NCBI RefSeq assembly: GCF_023898315.1
Contig: NC_064619.1
Span: 300,552,150-300,616,149 of the forward strand
DNA length: 64,000 nucleotides
Source: Schistocerca nitens
Lineage: Eukaryota; Arthropoda; Insecta; Orthoptera; Acrididae
Direction of reading: 5' to 3'
The notes under the pieces were generated by a model. That model did no database searches. It saw only the letters and a program-made list of their open reading frames with translations, and was not told where the DNA came from. Within the stretch, counting starts at the first letter, position 1. Each line of letters opens with the position of its first letter. This document shows, piece by piece, positions 11,724 to 22,799 of the stretch. The position numbers and the translations under genes were made by a program.

Positions 11724-12197
11724 TCTTAAGGAACTCCACGAAAGAAGTGGCTTATAAGGCGCTTGTTCAGACGATTCTTGAGTTTTTGTTTATCTATCTG
11801 GGATCCCTATCAGGAAGGACTAGTAGAGGAGCTAGAGAAGACCTAACACGAAGAGCGTCGCGTTTGGTCACGGGATCGTTTAGATGACGAGAGAGCGTTA
11901 CGGAAATGCTAAACAAATTCCACTGGCAGACGTTGCAAAAGAGGCGTTGTGCATCAAGGAGAGATTTACTATCGAAATTTCGGGACAACATATTACTTCC
12001 CCCACATACATGTTGCGTATTGACCACAAGGAGAAAATTCGAGAAATTAGAGCCAATACAGAGCCTTACCGACAATAATTCTTCCCACGCACTATTCGCA
12101 AGTGGGACAGTGTTGGAGGGATCAGATAGTGATACTGAAAGTTCCCTCCGCCACGCAGCATTAGGTGGCTTGCGAAGAATGATGTAGATGTAGGAAG

Positions 12198-13329
12198 CGA
12201 AGTAACACTTGACTGCTGTTGTGATTTTATTGTTTTTGGACTTTTAAGTATTAACTTTTGAACTGCAATGAATATTAGTGAGAAAATCAGTGACATGCAA
12301 ACTTTAATGTTAATCAACAAAATTCCATACTCTTTATGTTGAAACATTGTTCTGGTATATCTTCTGCTTTGAAGATATATTCTGCTACAAGTGTGTATAA
12401 CCTGCTCTCAGTTACTTACGCGAAGATGGTGAGCCCTGCTTGAATCCATCGATCTTTTCTTGACGTTCATTCGTAGGTAAAAGATTAAAGGAGGAATTAG
12501 ATCTACAATTATGCCTTCTGTGTTCTAATTTATTAATTCCAATTTGCTTTACAGCACCAAATGTTATCACTCTGTTAACCATTTAGTTCAAACAAAATTT
12601 GTTCATCAATTTTCTTATTCAGTAGTCACACCGATCTTAAGCCTTCAGTATTCTGTCTAAAAACTGTAAATAATCTCAACGTTTCCACAGTACTTCCATA
12701 TCTTCCGGCGTCTTTCACTCTTACATCTATCACTCTCGATACCGGAGGCATTTCTCCTCATGTGTTGTGCTGTGTTGTGTTACGTTGTGAAGCTACTTTG
12801 GATTCCCATCCAGTGCTCTAGCGTCCCCGCATCGCACGCTTTGTTTTTCACTGATTGCAACACACGGCTACTTGTGATTTCCGAACCAGTGCAGTATTAT
12901 TCCAGTTAATTTCCTTTCCTTACCGGTGCTTTATTCTTATCAAAGTTCTACGTAAAACTGGAGCTGAGTTCAGGATGAATTTAACAATTCATTTGCCTAT
13001 ATAAAAGGTTTAATTATTTTTCCAAGTAATGAAATGTGTGAGGACATAGAAGTTTCCGAAGATATGATCAATTTACTTTGTGGTGCGATAATTTCTGTGT
13101 TTATCAGGATTGCAAGTAGTCAAGGTGTACCGGCAAACAGACCCATTTCTTCGGGACTCTGTGGCAGTGAAGGAAAATTATTCTTTGCTGGATTTCAAGA
13201 GAGGAAGGAAGACCAAGACGACTACGTAATGCAATTGGGTAGGTTAGGAAATATGCAGGAGCGACACGTTTGACTGTAGTTGATGTCTGCAACGCATATT
13301 AAAGTCTAGAGGAGGCGTTCATCGAGCAG
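12198..13329. other. No feature recognised
   Basis: This is AT-rich sequence downstream of CR1 copy 2. The largest open frame (13034-13273, 79 codons) has no recognisable motif and no repeat signature. I see nothing else. Confidence 0.4.
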
Positions 13330-13343
13330 TGTATGTCAAATGT

Positions 13344-13531
13344 TCAAATGTGTGTGAAATCTTAAGGGACTTAACTGCTAAGGTCATCAGTCCCTAAGCT
13401 TACACACTACTTAACCTAAATCATCCTAAGGAAAAACACACACACCCATGCCCGAGGGAGGGCTCGAACCGGGACCAACCGCACAGTCCATGACTGTAGC
13501 ACCTAAGACCGCTCGGCTAATCCCGCGCGGC
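13344..13531 (-). repeat. tRNA-Leu-like SINE (family 2)
   Basis: On the minus strand the head reads as a tRNA-Leu-like gene (attagccgagcggtctta, B-box-like ggttcgagccc). The body is distinct from family 1 (ttaagtagtgtgtaagctta). The TSD tgtatgtcaaatgt occurs at 13330-13343 and 13532-13545. The second copy of this family is at 44201-44400. Confidence 0.85.
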
Positions 13532-13559
13532 TGTATGTCAAATGTATGATGATGATACA

Positions 13560-13930
13560 CACAGGCAGATGACCAGGAATTTCGCTGCTGACGCCGACGG
13601 AAGTCATCCCACCCGCTAGGTGAGAGCCCTTCCGCGAAGGGCTGCACCCCAGTGGTGCAGCAGGAAGCCCGCGGCTCGCGTGCGGCAGCAGTCGAAAAGG
13701 CAGCCGTGAGCTGGCGGCCGCTAGGGCTGTGCTACGGCAGCCGGTCACGCGAGGTCCAGCGCGAACTGGGGGTGCCCGCGGCGGTCGCGTGCGAGCGCGC
13801 TTCGCCGGCAGACGCGTACGTATCCTGGCGCTCACAGCTCTCGCTGCATCCGCGAAGTGACCGGCCTTGTACCACCGGCGATTGCACCGCAGATTCAACC
13901 GAACAAGGGGTAATTTCAGCAGCAAGCATC
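13560..13930. other. CpG-rich block, possible native regulatory DNA
   Basis: This stretch is strikingly rich in G, C and CpG (for example gcccgcggcggtcgcgtgcg, gcgcgcttcgccggcagacg) against AT-rich surroundings. It also contains two overlapping perfect short palindromes at 13625-13661. No transposon motif is recognised. Open frames run across it on both strands, as expected of GC-rich DNA, and none is convincing. It could be an unmethylated island or promoter, or the GC-rich end of an unknown repeat. Confidence 0.35.
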
Positions 13931-13968
13931 AAACCTCGGTGTTGACACTATCTGACGAAGACAATGTA

Positions 13969-14904
13969 CAGGGTGATTCAAAAAGAATACCACAACTTTA
14001 AAAATGTGTATTTAATGAAAGAAACATAATATAACCTTCTGTTATACAACATTACAAAGAGTATTTAAAAAGCTTTTTTTTCACTCAAAAACAAGTTCAC
14101 AGATGTTCAATATGGCCCCCTCCAGACACTCGAGCAATATCCACCCGATACTCCAACTCGTTCCACACTCTCTGTAGCATATCAGGCGTAACAGTTTGGA
14201 TAGCTGCTGGTATTTCTCGTTTCAAATCATCAATGGTGGCTGGTAGAGGTGGCCGAAACACCATATCCTTAACATACCCCCATAAGAAAAAATCGCAGGG
14301 GGTAAGATCAGGGCTTCTTGGAGGCCAGTGATGAAGTGCTCTGTCACGGGCTGCCTGGCGGCCGATCCATCGCCTCGGGTAGTTGACGTTCAGGTAGTTA
14401 CGGACAGATAAGTGCCAATGTGGTGGCGCTCCATCCTGCTGAAATATGAATTTGCAGCTCTCTGCTAGCTCTGCGAGTCGATTTTCCTGGGCTGCGAACA
14501 AATGCTTGCTGGATGCGTGCTACATTTTCATCACTCGTTCTCGGCCTTCCAGAACTTTTCCCTTTGCACAAACACCCATTCTCTGTAAACTGTTTATACC
14601 AACGTTTAATACACCACCTATCAGGAGGTTTAACACCATACTTCGTTCGAAATGCACGCTGAACAACTGTCGTCGATTCACTTCTGCCGTACTCAATAAC
14701 ACAAAAAGCTTTCTGTTGAGCGGTCGCCATCTTAGCATCAACTGACGCTGACGCCTAGTCAACAGCGCCTCAAGCGAACAAATGTACAACTAAATGAAAC
14801 TTTATAGCTCCCTTAATTCGCCGACAGATAGTGCTTAGCTCTGCCTTTTGTCGTTGCAGAGTTTTAAATTCCTAAAGTTGTGGTATTCTTTTTGAATCAC
14901 CCTG
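13969..14904 (-). mobile_element. Internally deleted mariner-like element (936 bp)
   Basis: TA duplications at 13967-13968 and 14905-14906 flank ends of about 31 bp that match perfectly when inverted (cagggtgattcaaaaagaat, continuing accacaactttа-type sequence in both ends). At 936 bp it is shorter than a full mariner. The missing part is the middle of the transposase. Confidence 0.9.
14097..14730 (-). pseudogene. Mariner transposase with internal deletion of the first catalytic block
   Basis: The N-terminal frame (14730 down to ~14480) is a helix-turn-helix region: YGRSESTTVVQRAFRTKYG, then GRPRTSDENVARIQQAF and RSPGKSTRRASREL. It then fuses, in another frame, to CKFIFQQDGAPPHWHLSVRN, RSPDLTPCDFFLWGYVKDMVF and the C-terminus GGHIEHL. 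The segment that normally carries the first catalytic Asp (FSDEATF-type) and the NVWCG block is absent. The second (QQDG) and third (SPDLTPCDFF) Asp blocks are present. It cannot be active but its ends look intact, so it could have been mobilised by a full copy. Confidence 0.85.
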
Positions 14905-15124
14905 TATATCTACACCAAAACAGATGCTATTCTGCCCATTCTGTGAGAATTTTCACTGAGACCCGTTTCAAAATTTCTCACGCAGCACTTCCGAGACTCA
15001 AGAGGACAGTGCCAAACAGGCAGAATACGGCGCTGCGGTCGGCAACAAATATATAAGGCAACAAGTGTCTGGTGCAGTTGCTAGATCGGTTACTCCTGCT
15101 AAAATAGCAGGTTATCAAGATTTA

Positions 15125-15800
15125 AGTCTAACGCACGGCTTTCCAGGTTGGGAAGGAGCGCCTGGTCCCCGGCACGACTCCGCCCCGCCGACTTGTGTCG
15201 AGATCCGTGAGCGGGCCAGTCTGTGGGTGGTTTTTAGGCGGTGTCCCATCTGCCTCGGCGAATGCGGGCTAGTTCCCCTTATTCCACCTAAGCTACGCTA
15301 TGTCGGCGATTGCTGCGCAAACAAGTTCTCAAAAATGGTTCAAATGGCTCTGAGCACTATGGGACTTAACAGCTGTGGTCATCAGTCCCCTAGAACTTAG
15401 AACTACTTAAACCTAACTAACCTAAGGACATCACACACATCCATGCCCGAGGCAGGATTCGAACCTGCGACCGTAGCAGTCGCGCGGTTCCGGACTGCGC
15501 GCCTAGAACCGCGAAACCACCGCGGCCGGCAAACAAGTTCTCCACGTACGCGTACACCACCATTACTCTACCACGCAAACATAGGGATTACACTCGTCTG
15601 GTATGAGACGATCCCTGACGGTGTCCACCGGGGCCGAACCGCACAATAGCCCTGAAAGAGTGGTTCGGTGTGGGGCGGCGGAGGGGCGAAGTGGACTGTG
15701 GTAGTCGTCGTGGGGTTGTGGACCACTGCGGCTGCGGCGGGGACGGAGCCTCTCCGTCGTTCGTAGGCCCCCGGTTAGCATACAATACAACACAATACAA
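15125..15800 (+). repeat. Dispersed retroposon-like repeat with AATAC-type tail
   Basis: GC-rich sequence begins near gtctaacgcacggctttcc and ends in acaatacaacacaatacaa at 15781-15800. It splits the Tc1-like relic between agatttaa and gagttccaacgtgatg, which are adjacent in the related element (inverted at 21490-21545). A short-repeat 3' tail suggests insertion by a LINE-type mechanism. No coding motif is seen. It is itself interrupted by a SINE. Confidence 0.5.
15331..15528 (-). repeat. SINE family 1
   Basis: This is a full-length minus-strand copy with the tRNA-like head at the right (cggccgcggtggtttcgcgg, ggttcgaatcc). The TSD gcaaacaagttctc flanks it (15317-15330 and 15529-15542). It sits inside the repeat at 15125-15800. 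Confidence 0.9.
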
Positions 15801-15837
15801 GTGAGTTCCAACGTGATGTTATAGTTGGCGCACGAGC

Positions 15838-16826
15838 GATGGGACACAGCATCTCCGAGGTACCGATGAACTGGGGATTTTCCTGTACGATCATTTCACG
15901 GGTGTACCGCGAATATCAGGAACCAGTAAATCATCAAATCTCCAAGATCGCGGGGGCCAGGAAAAGACCCCGCAAGAACGGGATCAACGACGACTGAAGC
16001 GAATCGTTCAACGTTACATAAGGTCAGCCCTTCCGCAAATTGCTGCAAATTTCAAATCTGGGCCACCAACAAGTGTCAGCTTGTGGACCATTCAATGAAA
16101 CATCATAGATATGGACTTTCGGAGGCGAAAGCTCACTCGTGTACCCTCGATGACAGCACGGCATAAATCTTTACACCTCGCCTGGGCCCGTCAACACTGA
16201 CATTGGACTGTTGATTACTGGAAACATGTTGCCTGGTCGGACGAGTCTCGTTCCAAAACCATCGAGCGGATGTACGTGGTTATGGAGACAATCTCATGAA
16301 TCCATGGACATTGGATGGCAGGAGGGGACTGTTGAAGCTGGTGGAGGCACTGTAATTGTGTGGGGTGTGTGCAGTTGTAGTGATGTGGAACCCCTTATGC
16401 GTCGAGATACATCTCTGGCAGATGATACGGTACGTAAGCATCATGTCTGAAAACTTGAATCCATTCATGTCCTTTGTGCATTCCGACGGACTTGGGCAAT
16501 TCCTGCAGGACAATGCGACGCCCTACAAGTCCAGAAATGCTACAGAGTGGCTCCAGGATCACTCTTCTGAGTTTAAACACTTCCTCTATCCACCAAACTC
16601 CCCAGTTATAAAAGTTATTGAACGTATCTGGAATGCCTTGCAACGTGCTGTTCAGAAGAGATTTCTACCCGCTCGTACTCTTACGGATTTATGGACTGCC
16701 CTGCAGGATTCGTGGTGTCAGTTGCCTCCAGCACTATTTCAGACATTAGTCGAGCCATGCCACGTTCTGTTGCGGCATTTCTACGTGCTCGCGGTGGGGC
16801 CCTACACGATATTAGTGTTTCTTTGA
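15838..16826 (+). pseudogene. Tc1-like transposase relic
   Basis: The relic starts MGHSISEVPMNWGF and runs through SRVYREYQEPVNHQISK, TSLVPKPSSGCTWLWRQSHE, LGQFLQDNATPYKSRNATEW and SPVIKVIERIWNALQRAVQK. It keeps the second Asp (LQDN) and the Glu (IERIWN) of a DDE-type enzyme but is interrupted by several stops and frame changes, and the first Asp block is damaged (PGRTSLVPK in place of a WSDES-type block). Related copies occur at 20266-21709 and 24080-24850. Confidence 0.7.
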
Positions 16827-16836
16827 CTCATCAGTG

Positions 16837-19800
16837 TACAACTCAGTATATGATCTTACAACTTGAAAGGCGTCCGTTTCGTAACGACCAGCTTTCATTC
16901 ATGCATGGCAGAACTGCACCACGCTACACATAAATCAGTTGTTGATTAAAGAAAGTCACGAGTCGCCTCTGTCGACTAGAGTGACTCAACTTTTCCAAAA
17001 ATAAGGAAGTGTTGGTTTATCTTACTGCGAGGCCAAAGCTTTGACCAGAGCAGGCATTGACAACGGTTCACGGCAGTGTTCGTTTCAGTTCCAAGGTGCT
17101 GCGAAGCACCAAGCCACTCTCTCCTCGTCCTCTGCACTGGTCATCGCGTTGCAGGAAGCAGTATTTGCGATATTTCTCTTGTGTCTGGTACGGACACATT
17201 CAGCCGACAACATTCCATGTGATGGAGAGAATACAGCAAGCATGGAGCATTTCGGTGCATTCATATGACTGGAATTGATAGCGTTTAGGTTAAGTAAAAT
17301 CGTGTCGTTTTTGCGTTGTCAAATGTATTTTTCACGTCCACCGTATTGGGTCTAGTTCTCACTCACTGCCGCTTCAGAACAGTGGTGATCTGTACCCATT
17401 CCTCTGCTAGTCGTCTGTAAAATCAGTACTTGAACAACGAACATTGAAACCAATAGCCACACTGTAATCCAAACGTCGTTTGTTCAAAACATGTTACCAG
17501 TTTCGACGTGAAAATGCGTCATCTTCAGTCCCTGTAAATGAAAAATATGTTGCATGACAGAAAAGTATAATGAGTGTACTGACAACAATAATCTCAGTTC
17601 GTGACTAAAACCGGGATATATCACGTAATACAATTACATAATAAAAATGTACTACAAGTTCCCATATGAATTCAGTATCTAATTTACATTGCTTAATTTT
17701 TTTATACTACCACACTTACATACTCCAACGAGCATGGGAGTCCACGAGTACAACGAATTACAGCAGTAAAACAACCGAAGTCATGTATATCCCTAGCCGG
17801 AATACCTGTGAATACGGAATACACAAATAATAACATGAAACGTCTCTGTTAGATTCTTTTCAGTTTACTTAACATGTATTTCGTGTTGTAACACTCAGTC
17901 ATTTATGATTTAGTTTTGTACTTCATGTTTGTCCCCAGTCCTATGTATGTTACCTTATTTTGTGCTTCCAAATTTTCTTTCTCGCTTTATCCTCTGTATG
18001 AATGAATGAGTGAGTGGGTATGTTGAATTGGTCTTTTATATGATAGCAGTACACCATCTGGATGCCTGCTGCGGTGGTAACGGTGCAGCCAACGTAACTT
18101 TCTAGGTCAATGCAAAGAGATTGTACCTTTTCCGTAGCCATTCCACGGTAGTTAAGTTTGTGGCGGAAAGGACCCCTTCTGTCCTCCGGTTACCTGGCGA
18201 AGGTTCGTTATAGGAAGAGCGTGCTCTTGCCACCATTGGTGAGTGAAGATTGTAGGCTTGAGAGCGACTTGGCGCTGGTGAGCGTGTCAATGTGTAATGG
18301 TGTGTAGTTATTCCATTTGACGTACACGTTTGATTAGCTAGTTCAGTTTGAAGTTCGGTACTCGAATTCTAATAGGTTTTAGAGTTTATTAACGATATAT
18401 CTTTTGTATTTAGTAAGTCGTTTAAGGTCCTCGGTTTGTGTGACCAGAACACGTGGTGTAAGAAGGTTATTACTCCAGCACAGGTTTAAAATTAAATTGT
18501 CTAACTTCTCTTTTAATTGGAATGTATGTGTGAATTTTTCTTGTGTGTATGTATTTTATTTCTTCTGCTTTTCATTCCGTTTCAGTTTTAAGACTGGGTA
18601 GCTTAGTTTTATTCTTAATCTATACGGTTTACATATTTTTTTCTCAAAGTTTTCACGAATCTCAGTACTCTTTCTGTGTTGATGAATATTCACAATATTT
18701 GCGGGTGTTTCATGCCAGCGTACCTTGGTTTCATGTGGGAGATGATGCAGATAAATTTCTTTGTCGGAAAGTGTTCCATGATATTCGTATTCACAACAGT
18801 TCAATCATAGTTATGGGGATGAACCTCTGAGTCTTTGACTTACTGTGGTGGGAAAATTCTTTTATGTCTGTTCTCGTTTGTATGAACTTTTCCTATTCGC
18901 GCCTAAGATTTCCTTTCTTATTCATCACCACAAGATACATCAGCACTCAGTGTAATAATAACATGAGTGGAGTGAGTTGAATAATTAAATAACAGACAAA
19001 GACAAAGCATATGTTAAAATCACTTCGTGAATATTTAATATGATGTTTTATTTTAATAAACTGTGTTAAACTGTGATGACCGTTTCTCAGACAAATCCCT
19101 TCCCTTGCATGGTGGGTGGTGTTTCTGAAGTGCAAAAGGCAGGCCTCATATTTCTAGATTTTTGTCTGATTAGCTTTTTTCTTACCTTCTAACATAAAAC
19201 CAAACGGCTGGAGTAAACAAATGCAACAAAAACCTAATAAAGAGTCATTTAATGGATAATGCAAATCCACCGAAATAATACCAGGTATATTTTAAAGATC
19301 TCAAGTACATGAAAAATGTAAATTACTGTCTAAAACCTAGTATACAAATAGCGCTGAAGTCATAAAAAACAGACACACGCTCCGTTGCTATTACCATACA
19401 GTAACACAGTAACAAGGTCCACGAAGACACTAGCGTAGCAAATTTGCAACTGGTGTAAGTAAAAGCCCATAAATATACAATATCTCCAAAATAACAACTA
19501 AACAAGTCACCAATGTTTCTACTAATTCCAGAAAATGTACTGGACATAAAACGATGTTACCAACATTAGTAATATCCACCATCAACATCTGTCCACAGGG
19601 TTAAAAGTAACGTACATGATACACATCGACGAACAACTGCCGAAGAACATCACGTGCGGCAAATCCTCTATTTACACGTAACAACAGCTTATACAGTAAC
19701 CTAGTAGAAGTCAGTCAGTAAAACCAATAGCCACATATGTATGACATACACATACAGGACTATGTACTTAGAAACGTCCACACGGAAATCCAGCGGAACG

Positions 19801-20265
19801 TAACTAAGAGACAAATATGTATTAACATACAAGGGCAAGACAATCAATTCCGAAGTGTCCATCAAAAGAGGAACACAGACAATAACTTGCACAAACGTGA
19901 CAAACGCCGAGCGCATCCTTTCATGTCCTCGCAGACTTAGAGAAAGGTTGTAGCATCCGTCTCATACCTAACCGCAATCTAACATTAGACGAAATACGTA
20001 ATTCATATACTAAACCTACGCACATCTGAACTTCACTTGGATAGTGAACACCAGTGAAAAACCAAACTGTGCGCCCAAAGGGCATTTTGTAAGGAGAAAA
20101 TCAACACTGAACTCTCTCCCAGATAATCCAGGAGCTAAACCATACATATAAAATAAAAATAAAAGTGGCAGTTGAAATCATTCATTACGTAGCATAAGAT
20201 CAACAGCAACAAAGTCACAACCGAACACAGCAAAAGTACGCACAAAGTAGTAAAAGGACGAAATA
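16837..20265. other. No gene recognised; one Penelope-like tail at ~17440
   Basis: This is mostly AT-rich unique-looking sequence. Open frames are short and lack motifs. Apart from the segment at 17440-17560 I see no repeat boundaries, no tRNA-like head and no terminal repeats. Confidence 0.4.
17440..17560 (-). mobile_element. Possible Penelope-like element 3' tail
   Basis: The minus strand reads tgaagatgacgcattttcac, then gtcgaaactggtaacatg and ttttgaacaaacgacg. From memory, this resembles the sequence that follows the GIY-YIG coding region of many arthropod Penelope-like elements. No coding sequence is present next to it. Confidence 0.35.
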
Positions 20266-20279
20266 CACTGAAGAGCCAA

Positions 20280-21523
20280 AGAAACTGGTACACTTGCCTA
20301 ATATCGTGTAGGGCCCCCGCGAGCTCGCAGGAGTGCCCTCAACACGACGTGGCATGGATTGACTAATGTCTGAAGAAATGCTGGAGGGAATTGACACCAT
20401 GAATCCGTAAGAATACAAGGGGGTGGAGATTGTTCTGAACAGCACGTTGCAAAGCATCCCAGATATGCTCAATAATGAAACTTCCTGGCAGATTAAAACT
20501 GTGTGCCGGGCCGAGACTCGAACTCGGGACCTTTGCCTTTCGTGGGCAAGTGCTCTACCGTCTGAGCTACCCAAGCACGACTCACACCCCGTCCTCACAG
20601 TTTTACCTCCGCCAGTCAGAGTCGCGAAACGCAAAGGTCCCGAGTTCGAGTCTCGGTCCGGTACACAGTTTTAATCTGCCAGGAAGTTTCATATCAGCGC
20701 ACACTCCGCTGCAGAGTGGAAATCTCGTTCTGGATGCTCAATAATGTTCATGTCTACTGATCTTGTTGGCCAGGGGAAGTCTTTAAATCCAGAAGAGTGT
20801 TCCTGAAGCCACTTTGCAGCAATTCTGGACGAGTGGGGTGTTGCATTGTCGTGCTGGAATTGACGAAGTCCGCTGGAATTCACAATGGAAATGAATGGAT
20901 GCAGATGATCAGAGAGGATGCTTGCACGTGTCACCTGTCACTTATCAGGGGTCCCATATCACTCCAGCTGCACACGCCCCACACAATTACAGAGCCTCCA
21001 CCAGCTTGAACAGTCCCCTACTGACATGCAGGGTCCATGGACACATAGGGTTGTATCCATACCCGTACACGTCCAACTGCTCGATACAATTTGAAACGAG
21101 ACTCATCCGACCAGGCAACATGTTTCCAGTAATCAACATCCCAACGTCGGTGTTGACGGGCCTAGGCGGGGCGTAAAGCTCTGTGTCGTGCAGTCACCAA
21201 GGGTACACGTGTGGGTATTCGGCTCCGAAAGCCCATATGGGTGATGTTTCGTTGAATGGTTCGCACGTTGACGCATGCTGATGGCCCGGCATTGAAATAT
21301 GACCAATTTGCGGAAGAGTCGAAGTTCTGTCATGTTGAGCGATTTTCTACAGCCGTCTTTTGTCCCGTTCTTGCAGGATATTTTTCCGGCCGCAGCGATG
21401 TCGGAGATTTGATGTTTTACCGGATTCCTGATATTCACAGTACACTCGTGAAATGGTCGTACAGGAAAATCGCTACCTCGGAGATGCTGTGTCCCATCGC
21501 TCATGCGCCAACTGCAACACAAC
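20280..21523 (-). pseudogene. Tc1-like transposase relic
   Basis: Pieces on the minus strand include MCCSWRMSDGTQHLRGSDF at the N-terminus (21522), and after a gap LHPFISIVNSSGLRQFQHDN, HSSGFKDFPWPTRSVDMNII and EHPERDFHSAA. The second catalytic Asp (QHDN) is kept. In the last block SPDLNPIE has become SVDMNIIE. After the SINE insertion the C-terminus continues as RTISTPLYSYGFMVSIPSS and ISQSMPRRVEGTPASSRG. It contains multiple frame changes and stops and is not functional. Confidence 0.7.
20478..20733 (+). repeat. SINE-like element with inverted tRNA-related arms
   Basis: The 13-bp TSD atgctcaataatg (20465-20477 and 20734-20746) bounds a 256-bp insertion. Its first ~60 bp (gaaacttcctggcagattaa, then ctgtgtgccg and gactcgaactcggga) are repeated inverted at 20631-20692 (tcccgagttcgagtctcggt, then ctgccaggaagtttc). 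The left arm is an antisense tRNA-like sequence and the right arm ends as a sense tRNA 3' half. A degenerate relative lies at 22100-22365. Confidence 0.85.
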
Positions 21524-21711
21524 GTTCAAACTCAATTAAATCTCAATAATCTGCCATTGTAGCAACAGTAACCGATCTAACAACTGTGCCAGACACTTTT
21601 TGTCTTACCTGTATATAGGGGTTGCCGACAGCAGCACCGTCTTCTGCCTGTTTACATATTTTTGTATTTGAATACGCATGCCTATACCAGTTTCTTTGGT
21701 GCTTCAGTGTA

Positions 21712-22099
21712 TAACGAACACCAGATATAGTTGTTATACATGCCGTTGTGTTCTGAACATCCTGTCAGTTTGAGTTTTGTTTCCGCAAAAGAGGATTCTG
21801 TACTCTTTATTGAACATAAATATGCATGATAAACTAATTTCTCCAGTTTTAAATTATCTATTGTAGTAATCACGTGTAATATGAATGGAACAGAACTAAA
21901 GCATTGTATTAATTCTGGGGTCTGATCTACTAGTAGTCCCAGAAAGGAACTCCTTGTATTTCATTATCTGAATAGACTCTTTTTATAGTTTGTGGTGTTC
22001 TATGAAAAGCGCTCACTTGTACGTACCAAGTCTTCTCCGTATTTGATGAAGACACATTTGCCTTTAATTATTTTGTAGGGCAAGTGGATCCACCAAACA
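21712..22099. other. No feature recognised
   Basis: This is AT-rich sequence between the Tc1-like element and the next SINE relic. I see nothing in it. Confidence 0.4.
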
Positions 22100-22365
22100 G
22101 CAGCAATTTTGAAACTTACTCACAGGTCAAGAGTGTGTGCGGGAAGGTGACTCGAAATCTGGACCTTTACCTTTTGCGGACAAGTGCTCCGCCGACTGAG
22201 ATACCCAAGCACGACTCACGATCCACTCTCGCAACTGTACTTCCGGTAGTGCCTCATTACCTACCTTCGAAGTGTCGGTCCAGCACACAGTTTTAATCTG
22301 CTAGGAATGTCATACTATCAGAGTACCTCCCTCTGCGAAGCGAAAATTTCATTCTTGTAGCAATT
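22100..22365 (+). repeat. Degenerate copy of the inverted-arm SINE
   Basis: It shows the same order of blocks as 20478-20733: gtgtgcgggaaggtgactcg, gcggacaagtgctccgcc, ctgagatacccaagcacgac, and the right arm cacacagttttaatctgcta. The arms have diverged and no clear TSD remains. Confidence 0.65.
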
Positions 22366-22439
22366 TTTCTTTGCACTTTATCGGCAGACCAGTTTCAAAA
22401 ACCTAAGTTTCCACTATCAGCGCTGTATAACTGCTGAAA

Positions 22440-22790
22440 AATTGTTTTGTCAATAATTACGTGCTGTGTTCAGTATTTCATAATATTTTAACTTTTCCAT
22501 GAAGATATCATGCCTCACAAAATCAAAAGTGTTATAAAAGTGATAAATTATAAAAATTGGTAATAATTTATGGCGTATTGATTTTTTATATCATATGTCA
22601 AAGAAAATAGCCTGTTGAGTTCCCAGTCCCTTACGAAAATTGTGTGCTGTTGAGTGCAGACAGTGTTCTAAGTACGATTTTTTCTCGAAAACGGTTGTAA
22701 ATACTGCCAATAAACCTATGAGTCGGGAATTCATTATTGATGTTTCACTTACTTTCTTGTGAAGTGGCTTGACAGCTGGATATTTAAGTC
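22440..22790 (-). pseudogene. LINE reverse transcriptase fragment
   Basis: On the minus strand a short frame reads FDFVRHDIFMEKLKYYEILN, matching the AFDxVxHDILxxKLxYYGI block of Jockey-type LINE reverse transcriptases. Downstream pieces (NEFPTHRFIGSIYNRF) are frame-shifted and decayed. Only part of the palm domain is visible. Confidence 0.5.
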
Positions 22791-22799
22791 TGGGAAAAG

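Larger units (their letters stand above)
8866..12197 (+). mobile_element. CR1-like retrotransposon copy 2 (3' half, degenerate), with two insertions inside
   Basis: This is a plus-strand relative of the element at 2358-6749, truncated at its 5' end in the RT domain (PAFKKGRKTDPHNYRSISL). It continues through FNKAFDTVPHC and PQGSVITPLLFT, then LRLFADHLVVY after the mariner insertion, where the active-site FADD has become FADH. NSNILSIHRKRNPLLYSY and AAKYLGVTIQSDLKW follow, then a SINE, then KEVAYKALVQTILEF. It ends near the tgatgtagatgtagga tail. It is interrupted by a mariner (9326-11163) and a SINE (11527-11723), both with clean target duplications. It has many stops. Confidence 0.75.
15010..16836 (+). 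mobile_element. Tc1-like element, degenerate, same family as 20266-21709
   Basis: The left part (cggtcggcaacaaatata, then gttgctagatcggttact) matches the inverted right part of the element at 21541-21650. The right end near 16836 (gtttctttgactcatcagtg) matches its terminal repeat. The left terminal repeat is lost. A separate repeat is inserted at ~15125-15800. Confidence 0.7.
20266..21709 (-). mobile_element. Tc1-like element, complete ends, degenerate, with SINE inside
   Basis: TA duplications at 20264-20265 and 21710-21711 flank inverted ends (cactgaagagccaaagaaac and its partner cagtttctttggtgcttcag, the latter read on the plus strand). The transposase is on the minus strand. A 256-bp SINE with its own TSD interrupts it at 20478-20733. 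Confidence 0.85.

Noticed and set aside
13503..13945. Overlapping 140- and 97-codon frames in the CpG-rich block
   Set aside because: Open frames on both strands are expected from GC-rich composition. The sequences are low-complexity Arg/Ala/Pro-rich, and one runs into a SINE.
18404..18830. Phe/Ser/Val-rich frames that could be membrane proteins
   Set aside because: T-rich DNA gives hydrophobic shadow frames. No conserved motif, start context or splice signals were found.
20519..20580. Genuine tRNA genes at the many tRNA-like heads
   Set aside because: Each is joined to a conserved non-tRNA body and usually flanked by TSDs, so they are SINE heads.
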